Source: an uncultured Poribacteria bacterium (GTDB lineage: Bacteria > Poribacteria > WGA-4E > WGA-3G). From it: a DNA stretch of 64,000 nucleotides. The number at the start of each line of letters is the position of its first letter. Position 1 is the first letter of the stretch. The notes beneath the pieces are model-generated. The model made no database searches, was not told the DNA's origin, and was given only the letters and a program-made list of their open reading frames with translations. Shown piece after piece: positions 54,648 to 62,205 of this stretch. The DNA is taken from assembly GCA_951813545.1 (NCBI GenBank), contig OX638352.1, forward strand, positions 3,612,835 through 3,676,834, given 5' to 3'. A program made the translations under genes and the position numbers.

Positions 54648-55488
54648 AAAGTGTCGCCTTTTATTCCACTATTTTACAACATTTCTATGTTTTACTCAAT
54701 ATGACTTCGATTAAAATAGAATCACAATCAGATGTCGGGGTTTCAAACCTCATAAATTATTATTATTGGCCTGATTACGGTGCTAACAGCATCGTGCCGA
54801 GTAGAAAAAATAACATTAAGATACCCGTATAAATCAGACCCAACGTAACATAAATTTGAATTTATGAAGACTCCAGTACGTAAGAGCGAGTGACTTGGAA
54901 ATCGTATCATAAAGATATTTAAGGAAAAGTCACATACATGCCTATGTCCCTTTGTCAAAATAAAACCGAATCATGTTACCTATGCCTGATAAGAGCAAGT
55001 TCTATGCCAGTGGTCTCAATACGACTTAATATTAGGCTAAAAATCGTTGAAATTTTAAGAATATTTTTTACTTTGGTGTTCCTAAAACATAGGCATACAC
55101 TGGGTTTACCAAGGCATCTATTTTTTTCGTTAAAAAATCGGTTACTGGAGAAAAGGAATCTGTTTAGTATCTCTCTTTTATCACGAATTCGCACAAATTG
55201 GAGGGTTCTTCGCGAAAATTGAGGGGCTTCCTACAAAGATTGAGGCACAGAATTCTATACAGATGAGTAGCAGTTTTCAGTCAGCACTTGGATAGGAGAA
55301 CAGTGCGGTTAGGAAACCGTACCTACCGTATGTGGTTGCCGGAAACTGTCGACGATCAGCATGCAGCGTGATCGCGAATCAGAGTTCCGTCCTACAAGAA
55401 AAGGGCATGCCTTAATAATATGTTGACACCATTTCAATAAATCGCATAAAATTTCAACCATTAGAGACCAAAGATTGGAGGGAAACCG
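54648..55488. other. Long gap with degenerate repeats
   Basis: 841 bases without a convincing gene. It holds GGGGTTTCAAACCTC (54737-54751), CAGTTTTCAGTCAGCACTTGG with GGTTAGGAAACCG (about 55270-55320), a GCGAATCAGAGTTCC repeat copy and the promoter 55423-55452. Frames at 54743 and 54938 have no ribosome site or recognisable content. Confidence 0.5.
55423..55452 (+). promoter_or_regulatory. Promoter for the enolase-superfamily gene
   Basis: TTGACA (55423-55428), an 18-base spacer, TAAAAT (55447-55452), 37 bases before the ATG; TTGGAGGG is the ribosome site. Confidence 0.65.
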
Positions 55489-56502
55489 ATGAAAATCACA
55501 GGTTTTGAATACCGGACCATTTCCATCCCGTTTATTCCTGCGATACAGGAGCATTCGGGCATGGATTATCCGACCACGTTGATTTGGGTACACACAGATG
55601 AAGGACTAACTGGATTGGGTGAGAGCAATTCTCTGAATAGCGACATTACAGACCAAGCCGATGGAATCGCCGAAAAATATGTCGGCAAGAATCTTTGGGA
55701 TATAGATCTCGCTTCCGAGTCATTTGCCTTCCAATGTGCTTTTTACGACTTAGCAGGACAGGCATTGGGAGTGCCTGCCCATAAACTAATTGGCGAAAAA
55801 CACAGGGATAGCGTTGAACTCGCCTATTGGTCACCACCGATGCCAGCGGAAGCGACAGCAGCGGAGGCAGAACGCGCTGCGAATATGGGCTTTCGCGTGC
55901 ATAAACTCAAAGCGCGAACCGCGACTATCGTCGAAACCGCTCGTTTAATTGAAGAAGCATGCGGGCCCGATTTCCAGATTCGCGTAGACCCGAATACAGA
56001 ATTTGGTGATTTGGAGACCGGACTACGACTTGCAGAAGAGTTGCTCCCTTATAACATTGAAGTCTATGAAGATCCGATTCGATTTGAGGATTTGTCTTGG
56101 TATCGTCAAATGCGAGAAAAAGTAGAGGTCCCAGTCGCACGACATTTAGGTGCACCTCCAGGGATTTTAGAGAACATCCTCGCAGGTGCGGTCGATGCGG
56201 TCAACATGGGTGGAAATGTCGCGGGACTTCGCAAAAGTGCTGCCGTTGCCGAAGCTGCGGATCTACCGATTTGGGTGCAAATCTTCGCGTTCGGTTCATG
56301 TGTCGCTTCGACATTCGCCGCACACATCGCATGTACACTGCCGAATTGCACGATGCCAATTGACGAACTCCCACACATCCGTGTTGATGATCTCTCTGGC
56401 GGTAGCATGGATCTCTCAAACGGTGCAATTAACCTGCCGGATGCCCCGGGACTGGGCATCAGTCTTGATATGGATGCCGTTGAGCGGTATCGGATCCGTT
56501 AA
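55489..56502 (+). CDS. Mandelate racemase/muconate cycloisomerase-family protein
   Basis: A 337-residue enolase-superfamily protein. The N-terminal capping domain spans about 1-115. The barrel has VHKLKART (the K-x-K motif with base Lys), IRVDPNTEF (metal Asp), YEDPIRFED (metal Glu), and then VARHLGAPPG where the third acidic ligand is usually found; here no acidic residue is seen. DAVNMGGNVAGLRKSAAVAEAADLPIWV follows. It could cycloisomerise or epimerise a carboxylate sugar or amino acid, but the altered third ligand makes activity uncertain. It has its own promoter. Confidence 0.8.
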   Translation: MKITGFEYRTISIPFIPAIQEHSGMDYPTTLIWVHTDEGLTGLGESNSLNSDITDQADGIAEKYVGKNLWDIDLASESFAFQCAFYDLAGQALGVPAHKLIGEKHRDSVELAYWSPPMPAEATAAEAERAANMGFRVHKLKARTATIVETARLIEEACGPDFQIRVDPNTEFGDLETGLRLAEELLPYNIEVYEDPIRFEDLSWYRQMREKVEVPVARHLGAPPGILENILAGAVDAVNMGGNVAGLRKSAAVAEAADLPIWVQIFAFGSCVASTFAAHIACTLPNCTMPIDELPHIRVDDLSGGSMDLSNGAINLPDAPGLGISLDMDAVERYRIR

Positions 56503-56517
56503 GGTGAGGAAAAAATA

Positions 56518-56526
56518 GGCGAGGTT
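56518..56526. repeat. Left half of the GGCGAGGTT/AACCTCGCC palindrome
   Basis: GGCGAGGTT, matched by AACCTCGCC at 57771-57779 on the other side of the IS630-type element. A complete copy of the same kind is at 57807-57814/57843-57850. Confidence 0.65.
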
Positions 56527-56527
56527 A

Positions 56528-57768
56528 ATGAAGATTAAAAAATTAATTCGGTAATATTTTTATTCATGTTATGCTCATGGCAAAGGAGGTATTCTCTAAT
56601 GGCAAAACAGCATAAGTTAGAGTTAACTGAATCCGAAATCCAGGCTCTCGTTGTTCTTCGAGATAAAGGTGAACCGGCTTATCTGCGAGAGCGTGCGACA
56701 GCGTTGTTGAAAATCCATGAAGGTTTTTCACCCCATGAAGTTGCTCGGCGTGGCTTGTTGAAAAGACGCGACCCGGATACCGTCTATACTTGGCTGCGTC
56801 GGTATCACGAACACGGTATCCGTGGGTTGTCGAATAAACCGGGTCGGGGTCGCAAACCTGCTTTTTCCCCGAAGTCGCCTGAAGAAGCCGAGTCGGAACT
56901 CTTAGTGGCTATCGGTGAAGATCCTGGCTGCTTGAATCCACACCAAACGCGCTGGACGCTGCGCAGTCTCGGTCAGGTCGTGCCGTGGCTTGAGGGTCTA
57001 TCGGTCCCCGGCATTCATCAGATCTTCTCACGCTTGGGTCTCAGCTATAAGCGTGCCAGAGACTATGTGCGGAGTCCGGATACCGATTACGCTGAAAAAC
57101 TTTCTCGTATTCAGCAGGCTTTAGCAGAAGCCTATGAAAACCCGGAAACCTGCGTTGTGGTTTACCAAGACGAGTTTAGTTTCAATCTACAACCGACACT
57201 CGCAAAAGACTGGGCAGAGACAGGGACGAAATATCCTTTGGCACGCCAGAGTTATCTCCCCCAAGAGACCTGCTACGGCATCGGTGCGCTCAACCCACAC
57301 ACCGGAGATGTTGTGTATCAGCAAGTCAAAAGCTGCACGGTCGTCGCACTCCATACATTTTATACGCAGATTTGCCAATGCTACCCAAATGCTGAACGCA
57401 TCTATCTGATCCAGGACGACCGGGCAATACACTTTCATGCCAATCTTATCGCAGCCCTGTTGCCACAGACGACACCCTTTGCGAAGCCGGTCCCAGGAAA
57501 TTGGAGCGACAAACCCTCAAAGAAGATCGGCGAACTTGAGAAACTCCCTATTGAGATACTCCAGCTCCCGACGTATGCCCCTTGGACGAACCCAATTGAG
57601 AAGTTATGGCACTGGGCGCGGCAATCGGTCATACATCTGCACCGTCTCAGCAAGGACTGGACAACCCTTCAACAGAAGGTCAGCGACTTCATGGAACAGT
57701 TCAAAGGCGGTTCCGAGGACTTGCTACATTATGTCGGATTATTACCGAATTAATTTTTTAATCTTCAT
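56528..57768 (+). mobile_element. IS630-family insertion sequence
   Basis: Terminal repeats of 29 bp, ATGAAGATTAAAAAATTAAT at the left (56528-56556) and its complement at the right (57740-57768), are identical as far as read. The IS (1241 bp) sits inside the short palindrome GGCGAGGTT/AACCTCGCC; left flank ends in TA, the usual IS630 target, right flank begins CA. Confidence 0.88.
56599..57753 (+). CDS. IS630-family transposase
   Basis: 384 residues from ATG 56599 (AAAGGAGGT upstream; an ATG at 56566 lacks a ribosome site). The N-terminal about 110 residues are helix-turn-helix (KPGRGRKPAF, LSVPGIHQIFSRLG). The DDE core is VVYQDEFSFN (first Asp, with E), YLIQDDRAIHFHANL (second Asp) and YAPWTNPIEKLWHWARQ (Glu), the Tc1/mariner/IS630 pattern. 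It is complete and undamaged. It follows the enolase-superfamily gene by 97 bases. Confidence 0.92.
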   Translation: MAKQHKLELTESEIQALVVLRDKGEPAYLRERATALLKIHEGFSPHEVARRGLLKRRDPDTVYTWLRRYHEHGIRGLSNKPGRGRKPAFSPKSPEEAESELLVAIGEDPGCLNPHQTRWTLRSLGQVVPWLEGLSVPGIHQIFSRLGLSYKRARDYVRSPDTDYAEKLSRIQQALAEAYENPETCVVVYQDEFSFNLQPTLAKDWAETGTKYPLARQSYLPQETCYGIGALNPHTGDVVYQQVKSCTVVALHTFYTQICQCYPNAERIYLIQDDRAIHFHANLIAALLPQTTPFAKPVPGNWSDKPSKKIGELEKLPIEILQLPTYAPWTNPIEKLWHWARQSVIHLHRLSKDWTTLQQKVSDFMEQFKGGSEDLLHYVGLLPN

Positions 57769-57806
57769 CAAACCTCGCCAGCAGATGAGAAAATGCGTTT
57801 GGAGAA

Positions 57807-57850
57807 GGCGAGGTATTTTTGATGGGGTATTCCTTCAAGGAGACCTCGCC
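57807..57850. repeat. GGCGAGGT ... ACCTCGCC palindrome, uninterrupted copy
   Basis: GGCGAGGT (57807-57814) and ACCTCGCC (57843-57850); the inner 28 bases are unrelated. The following bases AGCAAAGATG resemble AGCAGATG after the copy at 57771. Confidence 0.65.
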
Positions 57851-57980
57851 AGCAAAGATGGAGCGTGTTGCGACTATTTATAGTTTGTATCAAATGACCC
57901 CATGAGTTACACTAATAGTATGAGTTAACTTAACGAGTAGATGTATTTGCATCACCGACACTCATTTCATGGAGGTCACT

Positions 57981-58781
57981 ATGGACCGTAAGAAGGATAC
58001 CGCCTATGGTATCAATCGCCTCGAATCTAAGAATGCCAGAGCGGCTATTATTCAGAAGATTTCATCAGACTTTAATCTGATGCCTCTGATTGCTGAAGCC
58101 TACTATAACCAGATTTCTGACTACTTTGCTCAACACGCCGATGTTCAGCTGACCTCGGGGCAAATCTGCTATGAGGCAGTCGCCGCCGAGGAACCGGCAG
58201 GCAAACATATCGCTTTAGCGAAGAAAGTCTCCTGTCGGCTGACCCTCAATGACATTCAGGAGGATTTTGAAGTCTTAGGCACTTATGAACTCGCAGGTCT
58301 CAGACGACATCGGATCCTCCGATTGACCCAAGAAGCTTATGACCAAGAGGCCTTGCTGAGCTACGAAGATTTAGCAGTGTTATTAACCACGAGTCCTGCC
58401 ACGGTGAAACGCGACATCCGGGCGTTGAAACAGTCGGGGTATTTCGTGATGACGCGCGGGGCAAAACACGACATGGGCCCCGGCACGTCTCATAAAACCC
58501 AGATCTTGGAGTTATATTTCAAGGAGTATACCTTCACCGAGATTGAGAAAAAGACGAACCATTCTGAACGCGCTGTCTATCGGTACTTGAAAGACTTCAC
58601 ACAAGTCGCAACACTGCATCATCAAGGCTTTCCTGACGCACAGATACGGCTCATCACTCACTTCTCCGACCGACTCATACGCGAGTATCTCGCGCTGTAT
58701 AAGGAATACCAGCACACGGACCGAATGACCCAGCTCCTTCACCCAGAGCCAGCGGATCCAAAAAAGGGGGAACTCTCATGA
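57981..58781 (+). CDS. DUF1670 protein with helix-turn-helix (first of two)
   Basis: 266 residues from ATG 57981, since GGAGGT (57971-57976) is 4 bases before it; ATG 57969 is less likely. DUF1670 features: AVAAEEPAGKHIALAKKVSCRLTL (about residues 55-78), LRRHRILRLTQEAYDQEALLSYEDLAVLLTTSPATVKRDIRAL (winged HTH, about 110-155), RGAKHDMGPGTSH and a second HTH-like segment FTEIEKKTNHSERAVYRYLKDF. The two HTH regions suggest DNA binding; the role is unknown. Its stop overlaps the next start by 4 bases. It lies inside an inverted-repeat element. Confidence 0.82.
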   Translation: MDRKKDTAYGINRLESKNARAAIIQKISSDFNLMPLIAEAYYNQISDYFAQHADVQLTSGQICYEAVAAEEPAGKHIALAKKVSCRLTLNDIQEDFEVLGTYELAGLRRHRILRLTQEAYDQEALLSYEDLAVLLTTSPATVKRDIRALKQSGYFVMTRGAKHDMGPGTSHKTQILELYFKEYTFTEIEKKTNHSERAVYRYLKDFTQVATLHHQGFPDAQIRLITHFSDRLIREYLALYKEYQHTDRMTQLLHPEPADPKKGELS

Positions 58782-59653
58782 GCAAACCTTTGACGCGCAC
58801 GCAGATCAACGAGAAGAAGTTCAGACGCATCAACGATAAATCGCTACGACAGCTGCTTATCCATCGCTTTCTCAATGACTATGGGTATGACAAAGGCGAA
58901 GTCACGGCTACCGCTATTGTTGATGATATTCTTACGACCGTTGAGGACTATTTCGTCATTACCCTCCCTTTGGAGAAACTCGCCACGGGTGATCAACTCC
59001 CTGATGAACGGTTGCTGAGTTATGGACACCTCGTTTGGATGGCTGTGCCTATTGAGGAACACCCTGAAAGAGGAAAATCCATCATCAAAACGCGTATGAA
59101 ACCTATCATCCTGACATACCTCGCCACAGAGGATATTGAATCCTTTCGCAACGGCTTTACTTCCCGGCAACTGCGGATCAATCGCTTGGTTCGCTGGTGT
59201 CATCAAGCTTATGACCAAGGTGCCTTATTGACACAACTCGACTTGGCAGTCTTGCTCAACGTCTGTGATAAGGTCGTCTGCGACTATGTCAATGAATGGC
59301 AGAAAACCACTGGCGAAATCTTACCCACGCGGGGCAACATCCATGATTTATCGGGGGCTATTACCCACAAGAAAGAGATCATAACCCTCTATCTTCAAGG
59401 ACATCTCACCCCCAGGATTGCCGCGAAAACTAAGCACTCTAAGGAGGCTGTTGATAGATACATTCGAGATTATGAGTCCGTCAAAGTCGTTCGCAACGTA
59501 ACCCCTGATATTGACAACATCTCACAGATTACACGACTTTCTAAACGCGTCATCTCTCAATATCTCAACCTGATCCCGAAGCACCAACTTCAAACTATGG
59601 ATGCAAACCTATTTTCCAATTCAGCCGCAAATCAGCAAGGAGAACCCCAATGA
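58778..59653 (+). CDS. DUF1670 protein with helix-turn-helix (second of two)
   Basis: A 291-residue paralogue of the gene before it, with the same order: VWMAVPIEEHPERGKSIIKTRMKPIILTYL, INRLVRWCHQAYDQGALLTQLDLAVLLNVCDKVVCDYVNEW (HTH), RGNIHDLSGAITHKKEI and LTPRIAAKTKHSKEAVDRYIRDYESV (second HTH), then LSKRVISQYLNLIPKHQLQ. Similarity is clear but divergent, so an old duplication. It starts at ATGA overlapping the first gene, so the two proteins are probably made together and may act as a heterodimer. The end lies 215 bases inside the right terminal repeat. Confidence 0.82.
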   Translation: MSKPLTRTQINEKKFRRINDKSLRQLLIHRFLNDYGYDKGEVTATAIVDDILTTVEDYFVITLPLEKLATGDQLPDERLLSYGHLVWMAVPIEEHPERGKSIIKTRMKPIILTYLATEDIESFRNGFTSRQLRINRLVRWCHQAYDQGALLTQLDLAVLLNVCDKVVCDYVNEWQKTTGEILPTRGNIHDLSGAITHKKEIITLYLQGHLTPRIAAKTKHSKEAVDRYIRDYESVKVVRNVTPDIDNISQITRLSKRVISQYLNLIPKHQLQTMDANLFSNSAANQQGEPQ

Positions 59654-59865
59654 TCCTCTAATCCGTTGTTCCCGACACACTTGACTTGGCAAACCGGGCA
59701 GTCGCCTTGAAAATAGGCTTGACACGCCGCTACCGGTTTTGCTATACTTGAGACATGTTGATCGCTAAGCACATCATTTTTCAAGGAAGATGCCAGCGAA
59801 ACCAACGCAACCCACTGAGAAACGATCGCTGGGAAGTCAATAAACATCAGCACTCCAGCTATCAT
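59632..59865 (-). CDS. Possible small minus-strand frame at the right end of the DUF1670 element
   Basis: 77 codons. The start ATG (59865) is next to the right terminal repeat. The product has CQAYFQGDCPVCQVKC, a Cys-rich segment, and a hydrophobic N terminus (IAGVLMFIDFPAIVSQWVALVSLASS). It overlaps the 3' end of the second DUF1670 gene by 22 bases. No ribosome site is evident. It may be a shadow or a remnant. Confidence 0.25.
   Translation of the reverse strand: MIAGVLMFIDFPAIVSQWVALVSLASSLKNDVLSDQHVSSIAKPVAACQAYFQGDCPVCQVKCVGNNGLEDHWGSPC
59719..59748 (+). promoter_or_regulatory. Outward promoter in the DUF1670 element
   Basis: TTGACA (59719-59724), an 18-base spacer, and the extended -10 TGC-TATACT (59743-59748). 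It reads toward the right end (59880) and beyond, antisense to the FlgD-like gene. Confidence 0.55.
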
Positions 59866-59879
59866 AAGGTCATTTGATA

Positions 59880-60158
59880 CTATTTCCGAATTAGCATTTT
59901 TCGTGTTGATGTGAATTCGCCTGCGGTGAGTGAATAAAAATAAATACCACTCGCCACAAGTTCACCGACGTTATTTCTACCATCCCAATAGGCGGCGCAG
60001 CTGCGACTTTGGTAGATACTCGCAGGGACCGGTTCACCGATGAATTTCTTCCAGACGTTCGGCGTGATCTGTGCCAACGCCAGCGGCAATAGCAAAACGA
60101 ATAGGAACACCGATACTGCGGCTGCCCAGTTTCTTATTTTCTTAATCATGGTTTGCTT
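59880..60158 (-). CDS. FlgD-like sorting-domain micro-protein with signal peptide
   Basis: Start at the ATG in CAAACCATGATTAAG (near 60150; the minus frame extends upstream to 60266 but AAGGAG only precedes this ATG). The product is about 89 residues: a signal peptide (AAVSVFLFVLLLPLALA), then about 20 residues, then AYWDGRNNVGELVASGIYFYSLTAGEF and STRKMLIRK, which is the FlgD/T9SS-like C-terminal motif of secreted proteins. The large domains usually before this motif are absent, so it seems to be an internally deleted gene. The stop TAG uses the first base of the DUF1670 element. Coordinates of the start are approximate. Confidence 0.6.
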   Translation of the reverse strand, partial: KQTMIKKIRNWAAAVSVFLFVLLLPLALAQITPNVWKKFIGEPVPASIYQSRSCAAYWDGRNNVGELVASGIYFYSLTAGEFTSTRKMLIRK

Positions 60159-60371
60159 GTTCTCCTTAACTTGCCAAATGATAGCATCACAGACCGTAAA
60201 GCGCAAGAATTTTTCGGGAGTCGTGCCGAGACATTGCTCGGTGCGGTTGAAAACCGTACCTACCACTTAGGAAATGGTGTGTTCTTCCGTGAAAAAGATT
60301 ACTTGATAAAAAAGGGTTAGACATGGCATACTAAAAGATAATATAAAAATGAAACACCTTTGACCAGAAAA

Positions 60372-61343
60372 ATGCGAATCGATTGCCAGAGCCATATATT
60401 TCCAGACGCCTATATCGAAATCCTCGCGCAGAACCCGCACCCCCCGCAAGTTATTCGTCGTGGCAGTGAGGCTGTCGTCACGTACGGCGATGTCCAAACA
60501 TTTCGCCTACAAGACGAAGTCTACGACCCGAAACGTAAACTCAAGGACATGGACGAGGCAGGAGTCGATATGGCACTGCTCAGTACCAATATACCACCCC
60601 CGTGTATGCTCGCGCCTGAATTAGGCAACAAAGGTGCGCAAGCGATCAACGATGCCATCGCCGAACTCATGGACACACATCCAGATCGGTTTGCAGGATT
60701 GGCATGCCTGCCATGGCAAAATCCAGACGAAGCAATCACAGAGATGGATCGGGTGAAGCGGCTTGGGTTTCGTGGGATAATGCTCTATTCCCATATCGGT
60801 GGTAAACCGGTTGACGCACCACAATTTGAACCGGTCTATGTGCACGCCGAAACACTTCAGATGCCGATTGTGATGCACCCGACCGTTCCGACGTGGGGAG
60901 AGGCAATCAAAGACCACTGGATGATCGGCATGATCGGATTACAAGTAGATAATAGTTTCGCACTACTGCGATTAATCCTGAGTGGGATTCTTGAACGCCA
61001 CCCGCGCCTACAACTCGTGATGCCACATGTGGGTGGTATTTTACCTTATATGAGCGGCAGGATAAACCATCAGACCGAAGTATTGGGCAGAGCTAGAGAA
61101 CACATCACACAACCGCCAAGCGCATATCTACAACGGATTTATTTGGACACCGTGTCTCCATCAGCACAAGCACTGCAGTACGCCTATGAGTATTCTGGTG
61201 CGGATCGCCTGCTGTTCGGTACAGATCATCCGTGGGTGGATATGCCACGATTTGTCCGTTTGATTGAAGATATGCCTATCCCTGAAGCAGATAAAGCGAG
61301 AATTTTTGGTGAAAATGCCATAGAGTTGTTCAACTTAAACTGA
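60372..61343 (+). CDS. Amidohydrolase-2 family hydrolase/decarboxylase (ACMSD-like)
   Basis: About 323 residues from ATG 60372; TTG 60360 is less likely. It resembles aminocarboxymuconate-semialdehyde-decarboxylase-like metal enzymes. MRIDCQSHIFP at the N terminus should hold the H-x-H metal pair, but only the second His is present (Q-S-H). IVMHPTVPTWGE, LVMPHVGGILPY and LLFGTDHPWVDM supply the later His and Asp ligands. The reaction is unknown; aromatic-acid breakdown is plausible from the family. It is followed 34 bases downstream by a PhyH gene. Confidence 0.8.
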   Translation: MRIDCQSHIFPDAYIEILAQNPHPPQVIRRGSEAVVTYGDVQTFRLQDEVYDPKRKLKDMDEAGVDMALLSTNIPPPCMLAPELGNKGAQAINDAIAELMDTHPDRFAGLACLPWQNPDEAITEMDRVKRLGFRGIMLYSHIGGKPVDAPQFEPVYVHAETLQMPIVMHPTVPTWGEAIKDHWMIGMIGLQVDNSFALLRLILSGILERHPRLQLVMPHVGGILPYMSGRINHQTEVLGRAREHITQPPSAYLQRIYLDTVSPSAQALQYAYEYSGADRLLFGTDHPWVDMPRFVRLIEDMPIPEADKARIFGENAIELFNLN

Positions 61344-61377
61344 AAACCTCATCAGTAAAGCAAAGAGGGTTTACGAC

Positions 61378-62181
61378 ATGCCACACGAATTGACTGATGC
61401 CGAAAAGTTTTTCTTTGAAAACAACGGCTATCTTGTCTTAGAAGATTTCCTTACCCCTTCACATGTTGCAACACTTAGGAGTGCCCTCACTGAAGTTATT
61501 GAGAAGCGGCGGGAATGTGAAGAAAAAGGGTTACCCCAGACCGGTATGACACACATTCACGGCGAGAAAAGTACCCGCATCTTCTATATCCTCGGCGACC
61601 ATCCGGCGTTCTTGGAACTTCTGGATTGGCAACCGATTCTGCCGTACGTCATAGGATTGCTCAATAAGATGCCACACCACCACGCCTCGGATGCCATCAT
61701 TGAAGACGGTGCTGAACTCATAGAACGATCAATGGGATGGCACATTGATGGGCACGATGAAGGCTATCGTAACCTACGTCCAATTCCGTTTTTGCAACTC
61801 AAAATCGGCTACTATCTGACAGACATGACAGAAGGTGGACAGGGAAATCTGTGGCTCATACCGGGCAGCCACACGGCGATGTATGATCCCAATCACGAAG
61901 ACCTACGGTATCCATACGAATATCCGGGTGCGCTTGAGGTCTGTGCGCCACCGGGGAGTGCGATTCTATTCCATAACGCGGTTTGGCATTCCGCGGGTAT
62001 CTTCACGAAACCGGAGAGCCGACGTGAAATGCTCTATTACGCTTATGAGCATCCGTGGATGATCGCCTCACAAGAACACTGGGGATACCCTAAAGATTTC
62101 TATAACAAGGAACTCTCGCCGGAACAGCGGAAGTTTTTCCACGGGTTCGTCTTCGATCCGCCCGAACAGCGGTGGGGATAG
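61378..62181 (+). CDS. Phytanoyl-CoA dioxygenase (PhyH) family protein
   Basis: A 267-residue 2-oxoglutarate/Fe(II)-dependent oxygenase. FFENNGYLVLEDFLTPSHV is the PhyH N terminus. SMGWHIDGHDEGY near residue 120 has the H-x-D pair, and GSAILFHNAVWHSAGIF near 197-213 the distal His. R in KPESRREMLYY binds 2-oxoglutarate. It hydroxylates an unknown substrate. PhyH genes are numerous in Poribacteria, which fits; two more are close by. GAGGG lies before the ATG. Confidence 0.88.
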   Translation: MPHELTDAEKFFFENNGYLVLEDFLTPSHVATLRSALTEVIEKRRECEEKGLPQTGMTHIHGEKSTRIFYILGDHPAFLELLDWQPILPYVIGLLNKMPHHHASDAIIEDGAELIERSMGWHIDGHDEGYRNLRPIPFLQLKIGYYLTDMTEGGQGNLWLIPGSHTAMYDPNHEDLRYPYEYPGALEVCAPPGSAILFHNAVWHSAGIFTKPESRREMLYYAYEHPWMIASQEHWGYPKDFYNKELSPEQRKFFHGFVFDPPEQRWG

Positions 62182-62205
62182 TGCCTACACAAGGAGGACG
62201 CAATT

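Larger units (their letters stand above)
57887..59880. mobile_element. Candidate mobile element bounded by inverted repeats, carrying two DUF1670 genes
   Basis: GTATCAAATGACC (57887-57899) and GGTCATTTGATAC (59868-59880) are perfect inverted terminal repeats; ATGA further in also matches. The 1994-bp interior holds two overlapping DUF1670 genes, a small minus-strand frame and an outward promoter. No target duplication is clear and no known transposase is inside. The right end abuts the stop codon of the FlgD-like gene. Confidence 0.65.

Noticed and set aside
54938..55222. 94-codon plus-strand frame in the long gap
   Set aside because: Basic and hydrophobic low-complexity content with no start site; a minus-strand frame of equal length covers the same bases.
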